Source: Lapillicoccus jejuensis (lineage in GTDB: Bacteria > Actinomycetota > Actinomycetes > Actinomycetales > Dermatophilaceae). Taken from it: DNA of 64,000 nt. The DNA is taken from positions 2,108,001 through 2,172,000 of the forward strand of contig NZ_VFMN01000001.1 of the NCBI RefSeq assembly GCF_006715055.1, written 5' to 3'. The first letter of the stretch is position 1. Every line of letters begins with the position of its first letter. The translations under genes and the position numbers were made by a program. This document shows, in pieces, positions 18,757 through 26,675 of this stretch. The notes under the pieces were generated by a model. The model did no database searches, was not told the origin of the DNA, and worked only from the letters and a program-made list of their open reading frames with translations.

Positions 18757-18787
18757 GTCCTGCCTGCTCGCGCAGCAGCTGCACGAC

Positions 18788-18819
18788 GGAGGGCGGTCCC
18801 CGCAGGGGGGCCGCCCTTC
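18788..18819 (+). terminator. groEL terminator hairpin
   Basis: AGGGCGGTCCCC and GGGGGGCCGCCCT form a GC-rich stem with a short loop 30 bp after the groEL stop. It ends in TTCGG, with no U-run. Confidence 0.7.
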
Positions 18820-18849
18820 GGCGTGCCCGGGCCCGTACGGGCGTCGTCC

Positions 18850-18932
18850 GGGGACCTCTTCTTGCTGCGGAAGCGCCCGTGCGGGCCTGTCCGGACCGCC
18901 GGACGGGCACATCGGAAGCAAGAGGTCGTCCC
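18850..18932. repeat. Long imperfect palindrome, TTCTTGCT family, copy D
   Basis: The left arm carries CTCTTCTTGCTGCGGAAGCG and the right arm CATCGGAAGCAAGAGG, with an inner stem of CCTGTCCGG and CCGGACGGG. It belongs to the same sequence family as 47401-47484. The rest of the gap up to 19076 holds two further small hairpins (GGCTCCC/GGGAGCC near 18968-18988, and GACGGGCGTCGGTC/GACCGACGCCGTC) but no gene. Confidence 0.78.
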
Positions 18933-19076
18933 TGCGGGGGCGTCGTCCGGAGACACGTCGGAGGGCGGCTCCCTGGGGATGGGAGCCGTCCTCGGGCGGG
19001 GGGGTGGGGGGTCCCCGCGACGGGCGTCGGTCGTGGTGGGCGGTGGGGGTGGCCCGGACCGACGCCGTCTGCCTCG

Positions 19077-19448
19077 CTAGGAGGCGGCCGCGCTGCCGGA
19101 GGAGGGCAGCACGGTGAACGGGTTGCGCCCGGCGGCGCGCTGGGCGGCGAACTGCGCCGCGAGGGGGACGTAGAGCACACCCGGCAGGACCGGGTCGCCC
19201 GGCTCGCGCCAGACGGGGACCTGCGCCACGTCGTCCCGGGGCTCGAGGCCGGCGGTGGGGGGCGTACCGGCGATCAGCCTGAGGGCGACGAGGCGCAGGA
19301 CCTCGACGGTCCAGGCGCGGGCCTGGCGGGGTGGGACGACCGCGGAGGGGGAGTCGGTCGCCCCGGTGGTGCGGAGCGGGGTGGGGAGGATGGTGGGGAG
19401 GGACGGCACGAGCCGGAGCGCGGGCCGGGGGGTGGGGAGGGCGTGCAT
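19077..19448 (-). CDS. Hypothetical protein, Pro/Arg-rich N-terminus
   Basis: The 123-residue protein is unrecognised. It has a low-complexity Pro/Thr/Arg-rich first third, then an amphipathic segment (ARAWTVEVLRLVALRLIAGT). The conserved-looking tail is VPVWREPGDPVLPGVLYVPL, then AAQFAAQRAAGRNPFTVLP. No signal peptide or membrane helix is evident. ATG 19448 is chosen because it precedes the compositionally coherent part. The upstream region to 19590 is relatively AT-rich and promoter-like. It converges on groEL across the palindrome region. Confidence 0.6.
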   Translation of the reverse strand: MHALPTPRPALRLVPSLPTILPTPLRTTGATDSPSAVVPPRQARAWTVEVLRLVALRLIAGTPPTAGLEPRDDVAQVPVWREPGDPVLPGVLYVPLAAQFAAQRAAGRNPFTVLPSSGSAAAS

Positions 19449-19590
19449 GGTGTGGGGGATCCTTGCTGTCGGCGTGGGATTCCGACAAGAACGACTGTAA
19501 GCACGATCACCCGCCCACGAGGTGGATAAAGCGGACAAGTAGCGAGAGGAGGGAGCGGGGTTCGTCCGTTCGGACGACCCGTCACCCGAC

Positions 19591-20364
19591 ATGCCCCTGT
19601 GGATCGACGCGCCCCTGTGGCCGCGGCACGGCACCGTCTTCGCCCACCTCGTCAGCGACGTCTCGCTCGAGGAGCTGCACGCCGGGGCGGAGCGGGCCGG
19701 GCTGCACCCGCGCTCGTTCCACGGCGACCACTACGACGTCGCGCAGGAGCGGTACGACGACGCGGTGCGGGCCGGCGCGACGCCCACCACCGGCGCGCAC
19801 GTCGTCCGGCTGCTGACCGCCTCGGGGCTGCGGCTGCGCAAGCGGCGCGGCGACCGGCCGGTGGCGCGGGTGCGCGACGTGGCCGCGCCCGGCGGCGGGC
19901 TGATGGACGTCGACCTGCTGCTCTCGCCGGTGCCGCTCGACCGCGGCCGGGTGGTCGCCGTCGCCGTCCTCGTCCGCGACGACGACGGGCGGGTCCTGCT
20001 CGTGCACACCCCCGGTCGGTCGGCCTGGGGACTGCCCGGCGGGGGCCTCGAGGACGGGGAGACCCCGGCCGACGGCGCCGTCCGCGAGCTGCGCGAGGAG
20101 ACCGGCCTGTCCCTCGACCCCGCCTCGCTCGCGGCGGTCGGCTACGAGCGGCTCACGGGTCGGCCCGGTCCCGACGGCGCGGTCGGGCGGTTCGGCACCG
20201 GCGCGGTGCTGCTGCAGGTGCTCGCCGGGTCGGTCGCCGCCGGCGACCCCGCGCCGCAGGCCGGCGACGTCGACGAGGCGCGGTGGGTCACGCCGGCCGA
20301 GCTCGGGGACCTCTGCGGCGGCGAGTTCTGGTGGCCGCTCGTCGTCGCCCTGGTCGACGCGTGA
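19591..20364 (+). CDS. DUF4031-Nudix hydrolase fusion
   Basis: The 257-residue protein has two domains. Residues 1-88 are DUF4031 (WIDAPLWPRHGTVFAHLVSD, then SFHGDHYDVAQERY, rich in His and Asp). Residues 115-255 are Nudix, with the Nudix box GGGLEDGETPADGAVRELRE followed by ETGLSL near 150-175. All metal-binding Glu residues are present. The Nudix half hydrolyses a nucleoside-diphosphate-linked substrate. DUF4031 may be a small nuclease-like or binding domain; its role is unknown. The gene has no clear ribosome site. Confidence 0.88.
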   Translation: MPLWIDAPLWPRHGTVFAHLVSDVSLEELHAGAERAGLHPRSFHGDHYDVAQERYDDAVRAGATPTTGAHVVRLLTASGLRLRKRRGDRPVARVRDVAAPGGGLMDVDLLLSPVPLDRGRVVAVAVLVRDDDGRVLLVHTPGRSAWGLPGGGLEDGETPADGAVRELREETGLSLDPASLAAVGYERLTGRPGPDGAVGRFGTGAVLLQVLAGSVAAGDPAPQAGDVDEARWVTPAELGDLCGGEFWWPLVVALVDA

Positions 20365-20368
20365 CGCC

Positions 20369-21025
20369 TCAGCCGCGCAGCCGCGCCACCTCGGCGGTCA
20401 CCTGGGCCCGCGCCCGGGCCTCCCACGCACTGCGCCCGTACGACGTCGCGTAGAGCGGCTCCTGCGCGAGCAGGGCCCCGAGCACCGCGGCGCGGCCGGT
20501 GGCGAAGGCGTCGTCCGGGACGACGGCGTACTCCTGCCGCACCTGCGCGGCGTACTCGAGGTAGCGCTCCGCCGGCGCCGACAGCACCCACAGGTCGGCG
20601 TCGTGGAACGCCGCGGTCAGCGGGTCGGCGTCCGCGCCCGCGACGTGGTCGGCCGTCATCGTCACGAGCCCGGCGACCCGCTCCACCACCGCGCCGTCGA
20701 CTCCGACCCGCGGCAGCACCTCCCGGGCCAGCGCCGCGCTCGCCGCCTCGTTCGCGCCCGCGGGCGCGGCGACGTCGTACACCGCGTCGTGCAGCCAGGC
20801 CGCGAGCCGGGCGACGGGCGCGTCGACCGCGGCCAGCTCGCCCGCCTCCTCCAGCTCCTCGAGCGCCCAGAAGCACTCCACGAGGTGCCGGGTGGAGTGG
20901 TAGCGCCGGTGCGGCTCGCGCCACCGCGAGAGCAGGTCGGCGCCGACCGCCTGGACGGCCACCGGGTCGGCGTCGGGGGCGAGCACGGCGAGGTCCTGGG
21001 TCCACCAGGTGATGAGCGCGGGCAC
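20369..21025 (-). CDS. HD-domain metal-dependent phosphohydrolase (COG4339-like)
   Basis: The 218-residue HD-superfamily protein has RYHSTRHLVECFWALEELEE (first His) and RLAAWLHDAVYDV (HD pair), with the later Asp in FHDADLWVLSA. The context ALLAQEPLYATSYGRSAWEA is typical of the bacterial COG4339 predicted phosphohydrolases. The substrate is unknown, possibly a nucleotide. GTG 21025 lies 15 nt after the helicase stop (21040-21042), so the two genes probably form one transcript. Confidence 0.82.
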   Translation of the reverse strand: MPALITWWTQDLAVLAPDADPVAVQAVGADLLSRWREPHRRYHSTRHLVECFWALEELEEAGELAAVDAPVARLAAWLHDAVYDVAAPAGANEAASAALAREVLPRVGVDGAVVERVAGLVTMTADHVAGADADPLTAAFHDADLWVLSAPAERYLEYAAQVRQEYAVVPDDAFATGRAAVLGALLAQEPLYATSYGRSAWEARARAQVTAEVARLRG

Positions 21026-21039
21026 GGGGTGGCAGTCCG

Positions 21040-23127
21040 TCAGCCGGCCGTCGCGAGCAGCTCGGGCAGGTCCTGGCTGTGCAGGACGGTGAGCCCGGAG
21101 ACGGCGCGGGTGAGGACGACGTACAGCCGCCGCAGCCCGGTCCGCTCGTCCGGCTCGTCGGCGGCGATCCGCGCCGGCTCGACGACGACGACGCGGTCGA
21201 ACTCGAGACCCTTGGCCACCGTCGCCGGCACGAGGTCGACCTGGTGGTCGACGTCGCCGTGGTCGCGCCCGAGGACCCCGTACGACGCCCCGCGCGCGTC
21301 GAGGGCGCGCTGCAGCGCCGGCAGCAGCGACTCGGGCGCGATGACCCCGACCGAGCCGGGCTCGGCGGCGAGGGCCTGCACCGTGTCGACGACCGCGTCC
21401 GGCAGCGCCTCGGTGGCGACCCGCTCGACGTCGAGCCGGCCGGGGTTGTCGCGCACCGACTGCGGCGCGCCGAGCCCGGGCGCGATGACCGGCAGCAGCC
21501 GGGCGGCGTAGTCGATGACCAGCGCCGGGACGCGGAAGCCGCGGTCGAGGACCTCGACGTGGCTGCCGGCCTTGCCGAGGTGGGCCAGCGACTCCTCCCA
21601 CGACGCCGTCGCCCACGGCGTCGTGCCCTGCGCGATGTCGCCGAGGACGGTCGCCGACCCGGTCGAGCAGCGCCGGCCCACGGCGCGCAGCTGCATCGGG
21701 GAGAGGTCCTGCGCCTCGTCGAGGACGACGTGCCCGAGGCTCGGCGTGCGGTCGACGAGGTCGGCCAGCTCGTCGAGCAGGACGACGTCGGCGAGCGACC
21801 AACGGGCCGACGCCTTGCTGCGAGGGGGCTTGTGCCACAGCAGCATCCGCTGCTCCTCGTCGGTGAGGACGCCGTCGGCGTGGCGGGCGAGGACGTCGGC
21901 GTCGGAGAGGAGCCCGAGCAGGACCTGGCGTGGGTCGAGCGCGGGCCACACCGTCTCCACGTACTTCTTCACCGCGCTGGTCCGGGCGACGGCGTCCTGC
22001 ACCTGGTCGTCGGGGGAGTCGCCGCTGCGTTCCATGGCGAGCAGCACGTGGTGGGCGAGCCGCTGGGGCAGGACGCCGCGCGCGGCGCCGTACCGGATGT
22101 CGCGCTCGCGCAGCTCGCGCAGCAGCTGCTCGACCTCGTACGCCGGCACCCGCCACCGGTGCGCGCCGCGCGGGACGACGAGCGGCTCGGTCGCCGGGCG
22201 CACCTGGGCGGCGACGGCGCGGGCGAGGACGGTGGCCATCCGCGCGTCGCCCTTGAGCACGGCGACGGCCGGCTCGTCGGCGCCGCGGACGGGCGCCCGC
22301 TCGGCGACGAGCTCCTCGACGGTCGTGTGCCCGACGCGGACCTCGCCGAGGGCCGGCAGGACGGCACCGACGTGCTCGAGGAAGGCGCGGTTCGGCCCGA
22401 CGACGAGGACGCCCGAGCGGGAGAGCTTGTCGCGGAACGCGTAGAGCAGCCACGCCGCCCGGTGCAGGCCGACGGCCGTCTTGCCGGTGCCGGGGGCGCC
22501 CTGGACGCAGATCGTCGTGCCGGCGCCGGCGCGCACGATGGTGTCCTGCTCGGGCTGGATCGTCGCGACGATGTCGCGCATCGGGCCCACGCGGGGGCGC
22601 TCGATCTCGCTCGCGAGGATCGCCGAGCGGGTGTCCTGCTCGGTCGCGTCCTGGAGGTGCTCGTCCTCGTACGCTGTCAGCCGTCCGCGGTCGACGCCGA
22701 ACCGGCGGCGCCGGGTGACGCCCATCGGCTCGGTGCGCGAGGCCCGGTAGAACGCCCCGGAGAGGTTCGCGCGCCAGTCGATGACGAGCGGGTCGCCGAC
22801 CTCGTCCGAGACGTGGCGGCGACCGACGTACCAGGTCTCGTGGCCCTGCGCGTCGGGGTGGCTGCCGTCGAGGTCGAGCCGGCCGAAGAACAGCGTCGAG
22901 GTCGGGTCGTCCTGCAGCGACTCGGCCCGGCGGGCGAGCGCGCCCGCGAGGAACGCGTCGGAGACGGCGTCACCGGCGGCGCGGTCGGTGGCCAGGGTCT
23001 TGGCCCGCATCCGGGCCAGCTCGCGGCGGGCGTCGGCGAGGTGCGCCTGCTCGTGGGCGAGCTCGGGGTCGGTGGTGCGGTCGGGGGTGTGGTCGGGGCT
23101 GATGTCGGGGGGCGCGGAGGTGGACAC
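21040..23127 (-). CDS. UvrD/Rep-like ATPase of the HelD/HelR RNA-polymerase recycling family
   Basis: The 695-residue SF1 protein starts with a coiled N-terminal arm (HEQAHLADARRELARMRAK). Next comes FFGRLDLDG with YVGRRHVSDEVGDPLVIDWR, a stretch diagnostic of HelD-type proteins. Walker A is GAPGTGKTAVGLHRAAWLLY near residue 212. Walker B is VVLDEAQDLSPMQLRAVGRR, and motif VI is RRLYVVLTRAVSGLTVLH. HelD-class proteins remove stalled RNA polymerase from DNA, and actinobacterial HelR gives rifamycin tolerance. No rifamycin-associated element is visible upstream. GTG 23127 lacks a good ribosome site. Confidence 0.85.
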   Translation of the reverse strand: MSTSAPPDISPDHTPDRTTDPELAHEQAHLADARRELARMRAKTLATDRAAGDAVSDAFLAGALARRAESLQDDPTSTLFFGRLDLDGSHPDAQGHETWYVGRRHVSDEVGDPLVIDWRANLSGAFYRASRTEPMGVTRRRRFGVDRGRLTAYEDEHLQDATEQDTRSAILASEIERPRVGPMRDIVATIQPEQDTIVRAGAGTTICVQGAPGTGKTAVGLHRAAWLLYAFRDKLSRSGVLVVGPNRAFLEHVGAVLPALGEVRVGHTTVEELVAERAPVRGADEPAVAVLKGDARMATVLARAVAAQVRPATEPLVVPRGAHRWRVPAYEVEQLLRELRERDIRYGAARGVLPQRLAHHVLLAMERSGDSPDDQVQDAVARTSAVKKYVETVWPALDPRQVLLGLLSDADVLARHADGVLTDEEQRMLLWHKPPRSKASARWSLADVVLLDELADLVDRTPSLGHVVLDEAQDLSPMQLRAVGRRCSTGSATVLGDIAQGTTPWATASWEESLAHLGKAGSHVEVLDRGFRVPALVIDYAARLLPVIAPGLGAPQSVRDNPGRLDVERVATEALPDAVVDTVQALAAEPGSVGVIAPESLLPALQRALDARGASYGVLGRDHGDVDHQVDLVPATVAKGLEFDRVVVVEPARIAADEPDERTGLRRLYVVLTRAVSGLTVLHSQDLPELLATAG

Positions 23128-23284
23128 GCGGAGGAGGCCTTCCCTGTCGTCGGCTGCGGTGGGTCCCGGAGGTGGCCACGGCCCCCGCGAGGGCGGGGTC
23201 GACGTACGGCGTGCGGGCGAGGCCGACCAACCTACTCCCCGTCGCTGACCCACCCCACCGGTTTTCGGGGCCGGGGGGTGGACC

Positions 23285-23348
23285 TGACGCAGCGTCATGC
23301 CGCTCGACGCCCTGTGCACAGGGCGTCAACCGGCTCGACGCTGCGTCA
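23285..23348. repeat. Nested 64-bp palindrome
   Basis: The outer arms TGACGCAGCGTC and GACGCTGCGTCA flank a perfect inner 22-bp palindrome at 23306-23327, which reads GACGCCCTGTG then CACAGGGCGTC. The 23128-23504 gap otherwise holds only hairpins and the htrA terminator. No gene is seen. It lies between two minus-strand genes. Confidence 0.8.
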
Positions 23349-23454
23349 ACCCCACCCGGCGCCAGGTGACGGACCGGGGGAACGAGAGAGCGGCCCCCCG
23401 CGGCCCGACCGCGTCACCCAGGGGGTGGTGACGCGGGGGCCGCGGGGGGCCGGT

Positions 23455-23504
23455 GAGGAGGGGGCCCGCCCTGAACCAGGGATAAGCGGGCGGGCCCGGC
23501 CTCC
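23455..23504 (-). terminator. Terminator of the htrA-type gene
   Basis: GAGGAGGGGGCCCGCCC at 23455-23471 pairs with GGGCGGGCCCGGCCTCCTC at 23486-23504 around a short loop. It begins immediately after the protease stop on the minus strand. Confidence 0.75.
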
Positions 23505-25118
23505 TCAGCCCTGGCCGGGACGGGCGGCCAGGGTGACCTGGATGTCCTGCTTCTGGCCACCGCGGATCACGGTGACGGTGACCTTGTCGCCGACGCTGAA
23601 CTCGTTGACGGTGGCGACGAGGGACTCGGAGGACTCGATGGCGTCACCGTTGACGGAGACGACGGCGTCGCCCGCCTTGAGGCCGGCGCTCGCGGCGGGG
23701 GTCCCGCCGGCGACCGACCGGAGCAGGGCGGCGGCGCGCTTGCTGCTGCCGTCGGTGATCGAGGTGTCGGAGGCGGTGACGCCGAGGTAGGCGTGCTTGG
23801 CCGAGCCGGTGCTGATGAGCTGGTCGGCGATGGACTTGGCCTCCTTGACGGGGATGGCGAAGCCGATGCCGATGTTGCCGCTCTGGCTCCCGCCGCCGCT
23901 CGAGCCGAGCGACGCGATCGAGGAGTTGATCCCGATGAGCTGCCCGTCGGAGGTGACGAGCGCGCCACCGGAGTTGCCCGGGTTGATCGCCGCGGAGGTC
24001 TGGATCGCGTTGGTGTGCACCGACTGCGTCTGGTCCTGCGACTGGTCCTGCGACTGGCCCTGCCCCTGGCCGCCGAACGGGTCCTGCTGGCTGGGCTGCT
24101 GGCTCTCGGACGCCGCCGTCGTCACCGGGCGGTTGAGCGCCGAGACGATGCCGGTGGTGACGGTGCCGGCGAGGCCGAGCGGGTTACCGACGGCCATGAC
24201 CGGCTGGCCGACGACGAGCTTGTCGCTGTCACCGAGGGAGATCGGCTTGAGGTCGCTCGGCGGGTTCTTGATCTGCAGCACGGCGAGGTCGGTCGTCGGG
24301 TCGGTGCCCTTGATCGAGGCGCCGTACGAGCGCCCGTCGCTGAGCGTCACGGAGATCTCCGCGCCGTCGCCGGCGCCGGTCGCGACGTGGTTGTTGGTGA
24401 GGACGTGGCCCTGGTTGTCGAGGATGACGCCCGAGCCCTCGCCCTCGGCCTGCTGGCTCTGGACGGTGATGGCGACGACGCTCGGGGTGACCGCCTTCGC
24501 GGTGACGGTCCAGTCCGGGTTGCTCGGGTCGGCCTGCTGCACCGGCGCCGGGCCCGACGACGTGGTCGTCGAGACCGCCTGCGTCCCGCTGCCGTTGTGC
24601 TCCGTGGCGACGTAGGTGCCCACGCTGGCCAGGACCGCCGCGAGGAGCGCGGTGACGCCGACCTCGGCGACCCGGCGACCGGCGCCCTTCTGCTTCGGCG
24701 TCGGCGCGGGGGTCGGGGTGGTCGACGGACCCTGCGGGCCGCCCCAGCCGCCGTCGCCCCACGACCCTCCGGCGTACGACGAGCCGTTGCCGCCGGCGCT
24801 CCCGGCGTAGGTGCCCGCGCCGGTGCTGCCGGCGTACGACGCCGTCGAGCCGGTGCCCGCGGAGCCGGACGACCCGCCCTGGGCCCCGGGGTACCCGCCC
24901 CAGGTCAGCGGGAGCTCGCCGGTGGCCGGGTGGCCGACGGCCTGGGTGTCGCTGCTCGTGTCACGCGCCTCGCCGCCGAGACCGAAGGCCGACGCGCGGC
25001 CCGTGTCACCCGAGCGGTCGTCCTGGCCGTGGGAGGAGGCCGGCCCGTGGTACCACTGCGGCTCGCGAGGGGTGTCGCCGTCGTGCTGGGTGCCGCCCGG
25101 GTGGGTCTGCTGCGTCAT
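23505..25118 (-). CDS. Membrane-anchored HtrA/DegP-like serine protease with PDZ domain
   Basis: The 537-residue S1C protease has a cytosolic, disordered Gly/Ser/Tyr-rich N-terminus of about 150 residues. One membrane helix (VGVTALLAAVLASVGTYVAT) follows, then an extracytoplasmic trypsin-like domain. Its triad is His in TNNHVATG, Asp in TDLAVLQI and Ser in NPGNSGGALV (about 244, 275, 386). A Gln/Ser/Asp-rich loop lies before the Ser. One PDZ domain is C-terminal. ATG 25118 follows AAGGA. The layout resembles mycobacterial PepD/HtrA downstream of a two-component pair. Confidence 0.93.
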   Translation of the reverse strand: MTQQTHPGGTQHDGDTPREPQWYHGPASSHGQDDRSGDTGRASAFGLGGEARDTSSDTQAVGHPATGELPLTWGGYPGAQGGSSGSAGTGSTASYAGSTGAGTYAGSAGGNGSSYAGGSWGDGGWGGPQGPSTTPTPAPTPKQKGAGRRVAEVGVTALLAAVLASVGTYVATEHNGSGTQAVSTTTSSGPAPVQQADPSNPDWTVTAKAVTPSVVAITVQSQQAEGEGSGVILDNQGHVLTNNHVATGAGDGAEISVTLSDGRSYGASIKGTDPTTDLAVLQIKNPPSDLKPISLGDSDKLVVGQPVMAVGNPLGLAGTVTTGIVSALNRPVTTAASESQQPSQQDPFGGQGQGQSQDQSQDQTQSVHTNAIQTSAAINPGNSGGALVTSDGQLIGINSSIASLGSSGGGSQSGNIGIGFAIPVKEAKSIADQLISTGSAKHAYLGVTASDTSITDGSSKRAAALLRSVAGGTPAASAGLKAGDAVVSVNGDAIESSESLVATVNEFSVGDKVTVTVIRGGQKQDIQVTLAARPGQG

Positions 25119-25178
25119 CACGTGGTCCTTCGTCGTCGGCTCGGCGGGATCGTGTCCCGTCCTCGGTGCTGTCTCCAA

Positions 25179-26675
25179 CTACAGCGAGTCCTCGTCTGTA
25201 CCCGCTTGCACGGCCCTGTGCGCACCCTGTGGGAGCTCGAGCACGAAGGTCGCCCCGCCCCCCGGGGTCTGCTCGACGCGCACGGACCCGCCGTGCGCCT
25301 CGACGATGGCGGCGACGATGGCCAGGCCGAGCCCGCTGCCGCCCTGGCTGCGGCTGCGGCTGGGGTCGGTCCGGTAGAACCGCTCGAACACCTTGCGGGC
25401 CAGGACCGGGTCGATGCCCGGGCCGTGGTCGCGCACCTCGATGACGGCCCGGCCGGCCTCGGTGTGGCCGACGGCCAGCTCGACCGGCGTCCCGGCCGGG
25501 GTGTGGTTGAGCGCGTTCGCGACGAGGTTGGTGACGACCTGGCGAAGCTGCGGCTCGTCGCCGACGACGACGACGGGGCCGAGCGGGCCGCCGATGCCGA
25601 CGAGGCGCACCTGCCGGTCCGGGGCGAGCGCGCGGGCGTCCTGCTGGGCGTCGCCGGCGATGACGGCGAGGTCGACGTCGTCGCGGGCCAGCTTGCGCTT
25701 CTCGTCCAGCCGCGCGAGGACGAGCAGGTCCTCGACGAGGCTGCCCATCCGGCCCGCCTCCGCCTCGATCCGGCCGAAGGCGGAGTGGACGTCCTCGGGG
25801 CGTCGTACGGCGCCCTGGCGGTAGAGCTCGGCGTAGCCGCGCACCGTCGCCAGCGGGGTGCGCAGCTCGTGCGAGGCGTCGGCGACGAACTCCCGCATCC
25901 GCTCCTGCGACGCCTCGCGCACGGCGAACGACTGCTCGATCTGGCTGAGCATCGCGTTGAGCGAGCGGGTCAGCGAGGCGACCTCGGCCGCCGTCGGCCG
26001 CTCCGGCATCCGCCGGGTGAGGTCGCCGGCGGCGATGGCCGCGGCGGTGTCCTCGATCCGCGAGAGGGGACCGAAGCTGCGTCGGACGGCGACCCAGCCG
26101 ATGAGGCCGGACGCGGTGAGCACACCGAGGCCGATGAGCGCGGCGTCGGTGATGACCCGGTCGAGGGTGGCGTCCATCGCCCGCAGCGACACGGCGACCT
26201 CGTAGACCGACCGGCCGTCGTCGGCGGAGCCGGCGATGACCCGCCAGTGCGGGCCGAACCCGTCGGTCGACTCGACCGTGAACGGGGTGCGGGAGCGGAC
26301 CCGCGGGTCGCTCGAGGTGAGCGTCGGCAGGTCGGGGCGCGCGTCCGGTTCGGTGACGGCGTTCGCGACGGGCTTGGGGCCGCTGCCGTCCGGGCGGACG
26401 AGCAGGACGGCGAAGTTCGGCTGGATGAGCAACTGCGAGTCGGGGGCCTGGTCGTACTGCAGCCCCTGCGCGATCGAGGAGTAGATCCGCAGCTCGTCGT
26501 CGGTGCGCGCGAGCAGGTAGGTGCGCAGCAGCACGTTGACGATGAGCCCGGACGCGGCGAGCGCCGCGGCGAGCAGCAGGACGACGACCGCCACGAGCCG
26601 GACGCGCAGCGGGACCGCCGTGAGGCGGTCCCGCAGCTGCCGGACGGAGCCGGGATGGTGCACGCGGGCGGTCAC
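25179..26675 (-). CDS. Sensor histidine kinase (MprB-like context)
   Basis: The 498-residue kinase has TM1 (LVAVVVLLLAAALAASGLIV, about 27-46) and an extracytoplasmic sensor of about 125 residues. TM2 (VITDAALIGLGVLTASGLIG) follows, then HAMP, HisKA with FVADASHELRTPLATVRGYA (phospho-His near 267), and a HATPase with N box LVANALNHTPAG, G1 DHGPGIDP and G2 GGSGLGLAIVAAIVE. It phosphorylates the regulator encoded just upstream; the genes overlap by 4 bp. The htrA-type gene follows, so it is probably a cell-envelope stress sensor. One Val-Arg pair uses GTA CGA. Confidence 0.94.
   Translation of the reverse strand: MTARVHHPGSVRQLRDRLTAVPLRVRLVAVVVLLLAAALAASGLIVNVLLRTYLLARTDDELRIYSSIAQGLQYDQAPDSQLLIQPNFAVLLVRPDGSGPKPVANAVTEPDARPDLPTLTSSDPRVRSRTPFTVESTDGFGPHWRVIAGSADDGRSVYEVAVSLRAMDATLDRVITDAALIGLGVLTASGLIGWVAVRRSFGPLSRIEDTAAAIAAGDLTRRMPERPTAAEVASLTRSLNAMLSQIEQSFAVREASQERMREFVADASHELRTPLATVRGYAELYRQGAVRRPEDVHSAFGRIEAEAGRMGSLVEDLLVLARLDEKRKLARDDVDLAVIAGDAQQDARALAPDRQVRLVGIGGPLGPVVVVGDEPQLRQVVTNLVANALNHTPAGTPVELAVGHTEAGRAVIEVRDHGPGIDPVLARKVFERFYRTDPSRSRSQGGSGLGLAIVAAIVEAHGGSVRVEQTPGGGATFVLELPQGAHRAVQAGTDEDSL

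Noticed and set aside
22970..23329. Short minus-strand open frame upstream of the HelD/HelR-like gene
   Set aside because: It crosses the nested palindrome and overlaps the helicase start in another frame. It has no ribosome site or recognisable protein.
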